Shown here piece after piece: positions 24,301-35,132 of a stretch of DNA of 64,000 bases. Position 1 is the first letter of the stretch. Each line of letters opens with the position of its first letter. The notes beneath the pieces are model-generated. The model was given only the letters and a program-made list of their open reading frames with translations, was not told the DNA's origin and made no database searches. Both the position numbers and the translations under genes were made by a program. Origin of the DNA: Eutrigla gurnardus (taxonomy: Eukaryota; Chordata; Actinopteri; Perciformes; Triglidae); the NCBI GenBank assembly GCA_963514095.1, contig OY741280.1:23590508-23654507 (forward strand). The letters are read 5' to 3'.

Positions 24301-27300
24301 TAAGCTTAAAGGGATTTTAACATTTTTGTTCAACGAAATAAAACGGCGCACGTTGCTAACAAGTAGCTTAACGCAGCCTGGTCTCCGGAGATTTACGTTC
24401 ACGTACAATGAAACAGCAACGTGGATTACATTTCAAGTGTCTTTTTTCATGGATTACGTTTACGTCTCATAAATTACTTTCAAGCGTCTCCGCTGAAGTC
24501 AGAGTAAAAGAAATAAAACAGGACTTTCACCCGGGAGACCGCTGTTAGTGTCCCGTGTTGCATTTTTGTTTTGTTTCAATTTCATAGTCATTTTAAATCA
24601 AACCGTGATGTTTTTTTACTAAACCTAACCAAGTAGTTTTGTACGTGTGTTTTTGTTCGTTAACGTTAGTTTCAGACGGTTTAAAGCAGCGACTGTTTGA
24701 TCGTAGTGTGGTGTATACCATCGTTGTTTTATAGCCACTTCTTTTATTACGTGAGATTGTTACTGCCGATCGCGTTCACGCTTCAAAAATCCTAAAAGTG
24801 CAGTTCATTTGTGAAGATTACCTCGCTGAAAGAACTTGGCGTCCCTGCAGCACTTTATATGCGTCCACTGTTACTTTAACGATAGTCATTTACACTTCAT
24901 CCTCAACAAACTGACGTCTGTGTTGTTTTGGGTTCCAGAACAAAGTGGAGGAGAATATCGAAGCCTTCAGTCCGGCACCCGACGGCGTCTACAGCTACAG
25001 TAGGTTTCACTCCCAGCATCGTCAGCATACACAAGCATCCAAAACGTATTTCAGTTCCTGAAAATGAAGTTAGAATTAAAAATGTTTTTATGGAGGGTGA
25101 TGAAGTAACAGAGTGGAAAATAAAGCAAAAAATCAAAGTATATATATATTTGCACTGGTTAGATTTTAAAAAAGCTTGGTAAATTATTTTAATGCGCATT
25201 GGTCTGTATTTTTTGTGATGAACACCTTAAATACCTTCTAATTTTAGCAATTAGTCACAATTTGACACCTTTTGTCAGCGTCCACTGTATTAGTGTCATG
25301 ATCTGTGTGTGTGTGTGTGTGTGTGCAGACACTACCCACCTGCCGTTTGGTCGTCCACTAGTGATGTTCGACACTCAGTACAGTTTGCTGCATCACGTGG
25401 AGTTCATCAGTGGCTACAGCAAAGAGCTGGCGATGCCCCTGTGGACGGCGTTCACGCTGCTTCGACAGGTACGCCCGGCGTCTTCCACACGCTAACGCTA
25501 CATGCTAACGCTACATGCTAACATGCACGTTGCATCTTTATACTCCAACACGCTTCACGTTACAGATCGTACTCCAAAGTCACACACGAACACCGACACG
25601 ATTTTAAACTTCTGTACACGGGAAGATTTAATCGACGGCAGATTGACTTCATACGTTTAATATCTCCGTCTCTCTCTCTCAGGAGGACCTGACTCCCGTC
25701 CCGGAGGTGTCCGCCGGTGACCTCTGTATCCGCGTTGACCCCAGAGTTTCAGCTGACCACAGTCAGAGCTGCACGGCCTACAGCCAGAACAACCAGCTCA
25801 CCTCCGGCTTCCTGTTCCCTCCAGGTGAAGCCGACCGACTCCAACAGCTGATGCATTTAGAACCAGATGTGGAAACGGTCAAAACACACAAATGTCACTC
25901 TTGTTTTCACCGCTCTGATGTTTCCATGACGACGGCGATCTTGTTGAGCTTGTTTGTGTGTGATGTGTTTTTGCAGAGCTGGCTTCGTCTCCAGAGTCCA
26001 GATACGACGCTTCGCTCATCACTAACGTCGTGCCCATGTACCCGGCCTTCAAGAGTGAGTCTCACGCTTCATCCCCCATGTAGCGGGGGGGTTTAGCTCA
26101 GGAGGTAGAGCGTTTGCCTGGTAACCGCAAGATTGCCGGTTTGATCCCCGGCTCCTCCTAGCTGAGTGCCTGGTGTCCCTGAGCAAGACACCTCACCCTG
26201 TCGCCCTGCGTGGTTGACTCCGCTATGGATACATTTTTGCTCTTGATGGATCACAAATTAGCCCCGTGGAAGAAGTTGGTCCGGGTGGTGTACGGATCAG
26301 AAAAACGTGCAGGAGACCACTGTTCATTGTCCTGTGTGAGCCCAGTACTTTTGTTTTAACCTCAAAGTCCTTTCAAGCCAAAACACGGAAGCTAGCGGAG
26401 TAATTCCGTTGAATGCGTTTTCTGTTTTGCTCGTTAACTGTGTGTTCCAAGCTGTTTTAAAACTTGCGACGTTGTCGAATTGGAGGTAATTTAAGCAGCG
26501 ACATTGAACCCGAAGGACTGTGAGTCCTCAGCGGACCTTTAAAATCACGTCTGTCAGCGATGGCCACGTTGGTGTGACCCTTCTCTCTTCCCGTACGTCA
26601 GCAGCGTCTGGTCGCATCACACGAGACAAAGAGGCGATGTCGGACCGAGCGAGGACGGCCTGATACCCATTGTTTCTGTGGGGAGAGAGAGAGGGCTTAT
26701 CAGGACTCTCTCTCTCTCGTCTCACATAGACGTGATTCGTCGGCTCTGAGAACAAACTGTCTCTCTGCAGGATTTATTGATTTTGCTGATTGAGGCTCGT
26801 GAGCTGATTGGTTGTCAGATCCGACCACGAAGTCCCTTCCTTCCTGACATCCGTCTCACTGACGGTTAATCGAGAGTCTAGACAGCATTTTTAACTTCTC
26901 CGGCCCGTTTAACGACATCTAACTAATTTTTATTCACTTCGTCTCTTAGTGAACAATGAACTGCGTTTTAACTGATTGCAAAGAACAAAGAGCACAAACA
27001 GGTCTTTTTTCCTGATTTTGTGGGTTACGTATTCAGATGTAAGTGAGGTCGATGAGTTCAAGGAAGCTCCGTCTTTGCTGCGTCTGATCCGTTGTGGTCT
27101 TGTGTGTAGGGCTGTGGAGTTACCTGCAGGGGGCGCTGCTGAGACGCTACGCAGAGGAGAACAACGGCGTCCACGTCCTCGCCGGACCCATCTTTGATTA
27201 CGACTACGACGGCCTGAGAGACACCACAGAGAATATCAGAGAGTAAGAGACGCCGCCCCTCTAATAATATTATAATGAGGAGAAAAAAACATTGTAAATT

Positions 27301-30300
27301 CAGTGTCGAGTCGCTACAATGCTACAACTATTAAATGTGATGAACTAACGGTGAAGTTGAGCTCGTTCAAGATCAATAATTCAATTGGAGAAATCTTTAT
27401 TGTCCCCAAACATTAAAGAAAAAAAAGCTCATGAGATACTTTAACGGCAGCAACGATAAACAACGTTGAAAACGCATCGTAGAACGTACGAAGTGCAACA
27501 ACGGACCAAAAGGTTCACTTTGAGCATCAGTTTATTCATTAACATTTATTCCTTTTAAACATCTCGTTACTGTCTTTTATGAACACGGAGCTGAACGCTG
27601 CAAATAACACAAACATGTAACGGAGAAAAGGCAATGATGAAAAATAAATAATTACAGTAAAAAATAAAATAGTTTTTATCAATATAAGTGTATAATTAAA
27701 ACAAAGATGATAATAATACAACTAATAATAATAGATTTAATTGCGTATTAGCAATAATAGAAGTACAATTAAAAATGGTTATGGGATTCACGTTTTTTTT
27801 TTCAAGTCAAATTCAAGCATTTCCAGGTGCATTTCCATGCTTTTCCAGCCCCTTCCAGCTGTGGTAAACTCCATATTTGTACCAATCCAATGGTCAGTAT
27901 TCAGTCTACTTATTTTGTCACTTGTTCATCAGATTAAATGAGATGTTATTGTCCTCTAAACAACCAACATGATGTTTGGAGACAGCTTTTTACAGAAGGA
28001 CCACAAATGAAAGGAAAACTAATTCCACTAACAGATCCACAGAAATATAATCACCAACTATTTTCATCATCTGTTCATCATCAAAAGTCATTTTTCATAA
28101 AGAAATGTCAGAAAATGCTGTTTTCAGTCCCTCAGATATGGAGATCTTCTTTTCTCTGTTCTATCATAGATGTCATCACATACAACACACATTTCAAGAC
28201 CTTTAGTCTAAATCCAAGACCTTCTCAAACCTTGGAAACACCACACTAAAATTCAAGTTTTCAAGGATTTCCAGCACCCGTACCAGCCCTGTAACTATGA
28301 CCCCCCAGGTTCTCGGGTGACGCCCCCCCTGTCCCCACACACTTCTACGCGGTGCTGACGAGCTGCCAGGACCTGAACCAGACCGTGGAGGACTGTGACG
28401 GAGCTCTCAGGGTCTCTTCCTTCCTGCTGCCGCACCGAGAGCACAACAGTGAGGCATGCAACGTGAGTGTACAGCAGAGGGCAGCGCTGGTTAAAAGGAG
28501 ACACACACAAGTGCTGTTAGCACACATTAAAAAAAAAGTAGTTAGTAGTTTTTATACTTCACCTGAAAGCTGCAGAGCTATAACTCCTTTAAGTCGCTTT
28601 TCATGCAAAACAGTTCAGATGTGGTTCATTCGCTGCTTCAATTCACAGCAAACTGAATCTTTCTTGTTTACTTTTGTTTTACAAACAACCCATCGAGTAA
28701 TAAAATAATCAGTTTATTCAATTCAACCATAATGAAAAGAATTCATTCAAAAGTGAGTAAAACCTGCTAATAAGAACTAATGATAGGATGTATGATTGTA
28801 TATAATAATGTGTTTTTAGCACTTCCTGTTTGTCAGAATCATCGACTTCTACAACATTTTCAGTGCAGCACTTTTACTTTTTATTGTGTGGTATTAGTTC
28901 TTTTGCTTTCAGAGTCACTTTTAATAACCATATTTCCCTATGTTTGGGGGTTTTAATGAATTGCAGATATTTACTTAAAAATCAAACCCCTTTTATGGAG
29001 GCATGTGAAGAGGCAGCGGTGTCCAGAAACGATGCCTTCTCACTGCTTCTAAATTCAGGCATAATTCAAATGGAGTTAGAAGATTATTTTACGTCTTCTA
29101 GACCTAAAGTTAAGGACCCATGACTTTGTGTTTTGGGGCTGTGATGTCGCCCATATCTTCTTAGGAGGGTCTGGAGGTTTCCTTCTTTCATGGACGCCAT
29201 AATCTGGAGACGTTTTGCAACAGGTTTATTTTGCATAAAGCTAAAAGGGAACTCCTTTTTCTGCTATTTCAGTACAGATTTAAGGCTTGAGATTGTATCC
29301 GATGACATGTCCGGGCGCCTAGCGACACCCTTAAACAAACACACAGTGACCCAGTATGTACTTTACTTTGCTAAAAAAAGGAGAAAGTGGAGCATACCTT
29401 CTCCGTGACGGAGCAGCTGTGGCACAATGAGGCGTTGCAGCGTTCAACGCATCAGATTCTTCTTCCCTGAAACACTCTCTGAGTCACTCGGCTGGCGATG
29501 AATCTGACCATTATACCGCCGCTGGCTCACGCCGTCCAAAACGCTGTTTGGTTTCAGCAAAATTGTTTATGTTGGAAAAAGGTCAACTCACGCTGGAGGA
29601 ATGAGTGAGTCCTTCGCCAGTCTAGTTCAGAACCTGCAGATATCAGGTTAGATGGTCGAGATTCAACTCTGTCTGTTAATGACGGAGACGTTTCACCTGC
29701 GATGAACCAACACAGCAAAATCTGTCCGTCTGGAACGTCAATATAAAACAGGAAGGGACCGAGACAAAACCCCAGGACTGGGACGGGCCCGGTCCTCTGA
29801 ATCCAACCATCAAGTGTCTTTGTATGCAGACGATGTTCTGGTTACGGTTACAGTTGATCAAAACTCAACGCCAACCGGGACGATCATTAGGACCCTTTTT
29901 TGGACGCGCGTTCCAAAGTCTTGTTCCTAAGTGACGCATTCATGACGTTTTTTTCCCCTCAACCCAACTATGTTTGTAGCAGCGCGACATCAAGACCTCC
30001 ACGTCTGCTTGAATCATATGATCACCCTAATTCTCCACAGGCTGATCAGCTGTTTTGCCGAAGCGGCTTTGTCTCCGAGCGTTCAGGTGGATGCAGCTAA
30101 AGGAGGATTTTTGTTGGGGTTTTTTTGCATCGCTGTCAGAAGAAAGTAAGTGTTTACCTTCAGGTCTTTTCAGAGTAAAAAGCCACATTCATTCAGTTCC
30201 CGACAACAACAATCCGCCCTGACATTGACGGAGCGCAGGTCCTTTAGCTAGAAGCTGCTTGTTGCTGCGGTCAGGAAGTGGGTGCCCTGCCTGCACCGGG

Positions 30301-32603
30301 CCCACCGATGGAGCAGCTTCCTGCCAGCTACCAGTCAGATATGTTTCATTGGAACAAGCCCTGCAGAGCAAATCTCTGTTTACAAGCTCAGTTTTTTTCT
30401 AAGGAGTCGGAGACGATTAGTGGAAGAGGAGGATCTGTTGCTGCAAATTGTTTTGCTGTAAATTGAGCCTTTTTTTTTCAATAAAAGACAAAAATCTGAC
30501 CTTTTTTTAGGGTCAACGCTTGGATTTTCACACGTCGTCACACCGACGAAGAACAACCCGTAAATGTTTCGGCCCTTCTTCACGTGTGGACTACCTCCCG
30601 TCAGTTTTACCCACAATGCAGTGGGTGGCTGTGTCGCATACAAAGGTGCTAAATGAGCGTCGGGATGACCGAGCTGCACTTGTTTCCGTGGAAACAAACT
30701 GAATTGTCCCAAAACAGTTTGCAACATAAGTAGAAGTCCTTCGAACCCTATCTGTGATGCGTCACAGATAGCACCCCCCCTCCCTGTGATTCACAAGCAG
30801 TGGGGGAACAACATTCAGAAGACAGAAAACATTCACAAACACATCAGCAAACATCTACACGCAACACTTCCAGACACGTAGATGAAACGTTCTTGGCTGC
30901 AGCAGCCCGTGTTTTAGTCACACTGATTCACAACCCGCCGAGTAAATAAGTAGGTGTGTTTCCCTTTAGCCCAATTCTGCTGATTTTAAATGCAACATTT
31001 GAGAGAAAGAGAAGGGAAAGAGGCTCAGGAGAGGGATTTATCTGGTTTGGTTATTTGAAGCAGAAGTGCTTGGTCGCTCTCACGGCAACAACGTCTGGTT
31101 GTCTCGAGATTGGCATCGTCGTTGCGACGACGGCCGCCGTCATCGTGGGAGAATGCAACCGACCTGCAAACCCTTGCTCTTGCTCCCAACAAAGGATCAC
31201 TGCTGCTCATGCTTGGTTCGGGTGGTTTGGATGGTCCCAGGGGTCCCGGTGGTCCTGGGTCAGCATCCACGATTGGAAAATGTTTCCATATTTCTCCATT
31301 GTGGGTTTTTTGTTTTGCACGTTTGATTGATGGCTCTGCAGATAAGGTAAGAAGTAGCACAATCATAAATGAGGTGCAGTGAAAGATATAAAATGCTGGG
31401 ACGTGTTCTGATAGGAGCAACATTACGTGCTTACGGGTAACTGAACGCTGCAACTTTCCTCTTAATGGCTGTGTTTAGTCTTGTTTGGTCGTTATCTTTT
31501 TGATGTTGGTAGACTTGTTAAAGAAGAAGTGTTCCCTCGCGCCTGTTTTCATGAGAACTTACAGATATGATGAGGTTTGTTTGCTCTCAGCACTAGCGAG
31601 TCCTCAAAAGTATGCATACGTAAAGGTGGTCTGGGTGGTGGACTTTCACCCAGGAGACCACCGTTCGTGTCCCGTTTCAAGAGTATCTAATAAGCAGGGC
31701 TCATGTTTTATTTTCTATGAATTCTTTTATTATTTCAGGAATATAGGATTTTCATAGAAATGTTGAATTTGAAATTGAATTTTTTTTGCCAGCATACAGT
31801 ACCAGTCCAACGTTTGGACACACCTTCTCATTCAATTGTTTTTTTGTCCTCTTGAACAGCCTGGATTCTCACCCTCAACCAAAGAAAACCTGCTTAACGG
31901 TCCATTGGCCGGGCTGCTGCTTCGCTAGAGCAGACAGAACGATTCATCAGCTGATTATAAAATCGAGCAGAGATAAAAACTGCTTAACAACGGACACAAA
32001 ATGCTCCTTGAATATAAATCTAGACACATATTTGTGTTGTGGAGACGTGTTTATGTGTTACGTGTATTTCTGGGTGGCACAGCGTCACCGTTGTTTGATT
32101 TTTATTAAATGCAAATCCAGAATGATGAATTATGTATAATCACCACAATGACACACACACACAATGGCACGCTGTTGTGGCTGGTAATTCTAGGAGTGGA
32201 ACGGGAACAAGAACGGGCCTGAAACAGATTCCTGTGGCACCTCATTAGTAACCGTCACAGGAGTTTTACAACAGAGATGCTTTTCTTGTTTTCTTCTTCT
32301 CTGTTCACACTTCTCTGATGCTATAAAAATACTTGGTCGGGTTTCAAACGAAACACAGAAATGCAACGAAAGAACTTCACACTTAACACGTTTTAGCGAG
32401 AGAATAACGACTTCCTGTCTCCATCCCTGCAGAGCGGCGAGGACGAGTCGCAGTGGGTCGAAGACCTGCTGAAGGTCCACACAGCCCGGGTCCGAGATGT
32501 GGAGATCCTGACGGGCCTGGACCTCTACCGGTCCACCAACCTCACCCTGACCGACGTGCTGAGCCTCAAAACCTACATGAACACCTTCGAGAGTGACGAC
32601 TAG
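12338..32603 (+). CDS. enpp2: Autotaxin (ENPP2 or ENPP2-like), secreted lysophospholipase D
   Basis: Hydrolyses lysophosphatidylcholine to lysophosphatidic acid outside the cell. Exons: 1 tentative within 12338-12389; 16097-16202, 16646-16795, 18458-18583, 18668-18728, 18815-18912, 19784-19863, 19959-20078, 20199-20254, 20831-20896, 21452-21524, 21655-21763, 22899-23024, 23099-23130, 23212-23339, 23655-23733, 23849-23936, 24034-24206, 24939-24999, 25329-25468, 25683-25824, 25977-26054, 27110-27242, 28309-28462, 32433-32603. Exons 2-25 sum to 2550 nt in frame; about 855 residues with a six-codon exon 1 (human 863). Layout: signal peptide, two somatomedin B domains (about 49-133; the second keeps RGD), phosphodiesterase, nuclease-like domain with DYDYDGL. 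Zinc and catalytic residues are present: D166, T204 (PTKTF), D306, H310, D353, H354, H466. The pocket loop is deleted (FFWPWVIHLERR), as in ENPP2. NNGT is kept for glycosylation. Linkage to deptor supports enpp2; an enpp2-like paralogue is possible. Confidence 0.93.
13217..15946. repeat. 12/18-bp minisatellite (GTAGACAACCAG / GTAACGGTAGACAACAAG)
   Basis: A tandem array of 12-bp and 18-bp units in irregular order, split by a MITE at 13304-13837. Because every unit is a multiple of three, one plus frame and all three minus frames stay open for about 700 codons. None of these is a gene. A higher-order duplication is visible: the rare variant GGTTGAC recurs at 14310 and 15144 (834 bp apart), and GTAGAAAACC at 14605 and 15427 (822 bp apart). 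Confidence 0.95.
13304..13837. mobile_element. PIF/Harbinger-like MITE (534 bp), TSD TAA
   Basis: The element has terminal inverted repeats: left AGGCCAAGTTATGCTT, right (reverse complement) AGGCCTGATTATGCTT, with further similarity (CGCGT) inward. It is flanked by TAA at 13301-13303 and 13838-13840, which restores the minisatellite unit when one copy is removed. A 3-bp TAA duplication is typical of the PIF/Harbinger superfamily. There is no transposase, so it is non-autonomous. Its sequence is GC- and CpG-rich. Confidence 0.8.
17014..17076 (-). mobile_element. L2-like LINE 3' end fragment
   Basis: GGCAAGGCAATTTTATTTGT followed by ATAGCACCTTTCGACAACAA matches the 3' terminus of the LINE at 50723-51620 in the same orientation. 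It lies in autotaxin intron 3. Confidence 0.7.
17077..18457. other. Autotaxin intron 3 remainder
   Basis: Mostly unique. Fragments resembling the dispersed repeat 'CACCCAGGAGACCGTTGTTC' occur at about 17340-17370 and 17660-17690. No extra exon was recognised. Confidence 0.45.
18913..19665. repeat. Homopyrimidine minisatellite in autotaxin intron 6
   Basis: About 750 bp of TTCCTGGTCCC / TTCCTGTTCCCTCCTCC units, nearly pure pyrimidine on the plus strand and purine (GGAACAGGAAGGAGGAGGGA) on the minus strand. It starts immediately after the exon 6 donor. The long frames on both strands (Pro/Leu/Ser and Glu/Gly/Arg repeats) are artefacts. Confidence 0.95.
20255..20830. other. Autotaxin intron 9
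   Basis: Unique sequence. It contains a 77-codon frame (20509-20742) without recognisable similarity and without clear splice sites that would keep frame; considered non-coding. Confidence 0.4.
20897..21451. other. Autotaxin intron 10
   Basis: Unique sequence. No exon or repeat unit was recognised; it contains the phrase CGACCACTAGGGGCGTTAC (near 21084), a common fish dispersed-repeat motif also seen in variant form near 33385. Confidence 0.35.
21979..22550. repeat. 34-bp minisatellite in autotaxin intron 12
   Basis: About sixteen copies of a 34-bp unit built from GCTAACAGCTAACGGGGCTT and TTACAGCTAACAGA. Phase markers at 21985, 22019 and 22053 show the 34-bp period. Variation is largely AGGGCT/GGGGCT/GTGGCT. 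Confidence 0.93.
24207..24938. other. Autotaxin intron 18
   Basis: Contains a diverged copy of the dispersed repeat family that carries TTTCACCCGGGAGACCGCTG (about 24525) and ACTAAACCTAACCAAGTAGT (about 24618). No exon. Confidence 0.45.
25303..25326. repeat. Short (GT)n at the exon 20 acceptor
   Basis: GT dinucleotides run into the CAG acceptor of autotaxin exon 20 (starts 25329) in place of a normal pyrimidine tract. Confidence 0.85.
26082..26250 (+). mobile_element. tRNA-derived SINE fragment
   Basis: A pol III-type A box (TTTAGCTCAGGAGG) and B box (GGTTTGATCCCCGG) sit with tRNA-like spacing. They are followed by a non-tRNA body (GAGTGCCTGGTGTCCCTGAG) typical of fish SINE-like repeats. 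The T-arm pairs but the acceptor stem does not, so it is not a working tRNA. It lies in autotaxin intron 22. Confidence 0.7.
26251..27109. other. Autotaxin intron 22 remainder
   Basis: A piece of the GGAGACC.CTGTTC dispersed repeat lies at about 26280-26420; the rest is unique with a short CT tract near 26690-26720. No exon. Confidence 0.4.
27800..28291 (+). mobile_element. hAT-like MITE copy adjacent to autotaxin exon 24
   Basis: A dispersed repeat whose right end reads TTCCAGCACCCGTACCAGCC CTG; the reverse complement starts CAGGG. About 320 bp (27810-28120) is shared, in inverse orientation, with 43352-43672 in the neighbouring ENPP gene. The end at 28291 lies only 17 bp before exon 24. 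The 60-residue open frame common to both copies is probably fortuitous. The superfamily is inferred from the CAGGG end only. Confidence 0.6.
28463..32432. other. Autotaxin intron 24 (about 4 kb)
   Basis: The largest firm intron of the gene. It holds a CACCCAGGAGACCACCGTTC dispersed-repeat copy near 31650, a Tc1-like end near 31790, and otherwise unique sequence. Short frames at 28830-29123 and 31025-31453 show no recognisable domains. Confidence 0.45.
31786..31845. mobile_element. Tc1-like terminal fragment
   Basis: CATACAGTACCAGTCCAACG followed by TTTGGACACACCTTCTCATT is the recognisable end of a fish Tc1/mariner-like element. No transposase or partner end is seen nearby. Confidence 0.6.
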
Positions 32604-35132
32604 ACGGACGGACAGACAGACGCACACACACGCACACACACACACACACATCGTTGTTCCACTCTGGAGGAACGACCTGAGGAGGGAAAAAGGGAACACA
32701 TTTCAAAAAAAAAAAAAAAAAATTGAAAAGAGTTCAAGAAGGGTTTGTCAGATTATTACAGGAATATTCAACACAAAGTATCCTGAGAAGGAATAAGCTA
32801 GCAGCGTGACTGTAAACATGTATTTTCATATTCATAAAGACTCTTCTGCACGACTTCTCTCGGCCGATCAGCCTGATGTTTTCTGTCACCGTGTCCTTGT
32901 GAGGACTTTTGATAGCAGTAACTTTGGATCACAACTGGAAATCAGTAAAAGCCGATGTCTGAAAGGGTTTAATGACAAAAAAATGGTCTGCGATCATTTA
33001 AATGGAAAGTGTTTTTAGTTAGTTAGCTAAAAACATACGACGTTGTTGACTCTGCAAAGGTTCGAGATAGATTAGCAGCAGGTTAGCATAGCTTAGCATA
33101 AAGACTGGAAACGGTCATATTTCCTACCAGACGTGTTTCAACACCTTCATTTAAAAATATCCAGCAAGTTTGGCGACGTTTGGACAAACTGTCACTGATT
33201 TATGGTTTGGAACGAGTGGCGCCCCTTATGGAGAAATGTCACAGTAGATTTTTTACACTCATGGTTCAGCACTGTCATGACACATTTCCTGCGAGTTTTG
33301 TAGTGATCGTAGGAACATGTTTTTGATTTATAGTCCAATTAGTGTTGTGCCACGCCCCCTTTTTAGCCTTCGTAGCACCACCTAGTGGTCGATTCCAACA
33401 ACACTTTCAGGGTTTGTTTCAGGTGTTCTTGTGCACATCTTGTGCCGAGCCACGCCCCTCCCCTTGAAGGTCATTAGTCAATATTTAAAAAATTAAATAA
33501 CATAAATGTTTCTAAAATCACGTATTGTTAATAACTACATCGCCATCTTGCCGATCGGAGTCCTTTTCTTGCGAAGCACTTGCATGTCATTTCCAGCGGC
33601 CGGTCCAACTTTCATGTTCCTAGCTCGTTCCAGGTGCAGGACTAGAACCCGAACCCGAACCGGGATGAACACATGAACTCATCCACCTCTCTTTCCCTCC
33701 CTCTGTCTCAGCTGATCATCTAGGTGTATATTTTTATGCAATTTGTCATATTTATTACGTAGCATCACAATAACGGCACCTAGCGTTACAGTATTAATCT
33801 CGTGTCAAAGATCCGGCCCCCGTTTACTGTCGTAACATAGAAATAGTTCACTGATGTAGTGCTTTTTCCCCCGAGGAGATGAGAAACTTTACCTGACAGG
33901 CAAAAAAAACCCCTTTTAACTCAACTTCCTGCATCCACAGAAGCTGTCAGATGTTTGGTATTTAGTAACATACGAGTTAACACAGCTAGCTATCAAGCTA
34001 ATCAATAGAACTGAAAAATAATCAATAAAAAAGTCAATAACATCTAGAAAGGCATGTTTATTCCTGTAGTCTTTCAAAATAAAAGCTGAAGAGAATTGGA
34101 CAACTTGACTGGAACTGACTTCTTTTACACGAACAACAACTTGCTGCTGCAACCAAATGACAGCCAAGGTCAGAGGTCAACTGGCTGCTGATTTACTGCC
34201 AAACAAAACAGAATTTCACGTTATGATGCTCAGCACCTTCGCTTGTTCTTGGAGAGTCGTGTAAATGTGCAAGACTAGCAAAAGAATCTCTCGGTTCACC
34301 TTCCATTGTTGTTTTGGTGTTGCTAGCGGTAATCGTAATTACGATGCTTATTTACGGCGTACTGAGCTGCTATGTTCTGGGATGATGGCGGGATCTCGTT
34401 GTAAAAACGCCTTTGTTAAAGTCAATTTCCCTGGAAACAGAATTGAGAGAGCAGTTTGTTGTATGGGGATGGACTTTTGTGCTGGAGGCTCTTCATGACG
34501 GTCGGCATTCGAAGGTAGACATTCAGGATGGACGTAGACCTTCTGAGGGTTCAGCACGCCCTCAGACCGAAAAGTTAAAAACGAAATGTTGACATCCATG
34601 AAAGCGAATGCCGACTTGGCAGAATGCCACCCTCCACTTTATTGCCGGGCGTCCTGACTAGAGGAATATTCATCATAGTTCTAAGCTCAAGGTTTCTGAT
34701 GACTAGCATAAATGGTACCATCCGATGCTCTTTGTGCTGAGTGAACAGTTACCGGCATCTCAGCATCATTAAAAGTTCATTATCAGCCACAGTTAATCGC
34801 TGCAGTAAATCTTTATACCCGTCAAATAAACCCCTTCCATGCAATCAGCTCTGATTGATGTTCATGAGTCTTTGCATGGAGGCCGTTTGTAAAGTGTATT
34901 CCAGGTCTCGACTAATCATTAACATCTTCGTGCACCGGGTTTCCGGAGATAAAAAGTGCCAAAAGCATCCCCAAACACAGAAACGTGTGGCGAACTCAGC
35001 GAGCGGGTAATCAGTGACTCGCCGGGTGTTCACAGCGAGTCCAGAGGTCACTGCCGTGAAACCGCGTCGCCCTTATTTCCACGAGGAGAGCATCGACTTC
35101 CCGGCTGTCTGATCCGCTGTGAGTCGGGAACC
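32604..35132. other. Intergenic: autotaxin 3'UTR, spacer, ENPP3-like promoter region
   Basis: Starts with the autotaxin 3'UTR, which carries a CA repeat at 32620-32650 and an A-run at 32706-32722. No single poly(A) signal can be assigned with confidence. The last 150 bp before 35133 are GC-richer and probably contain the start site of the next gene. No other gene seen. Confidence 0.5.

Noticed and set aside
26082..26160. tRNA gene
   Set aside because: A and B boxes are present but the acceptor stem does not pair, and a SINE body follows.
28830..29123. 97-codon frame in autotaxin intron 24
   Set aside because: No known domain, no supporting splice sites, AT-rich composition like the surrounding intron.
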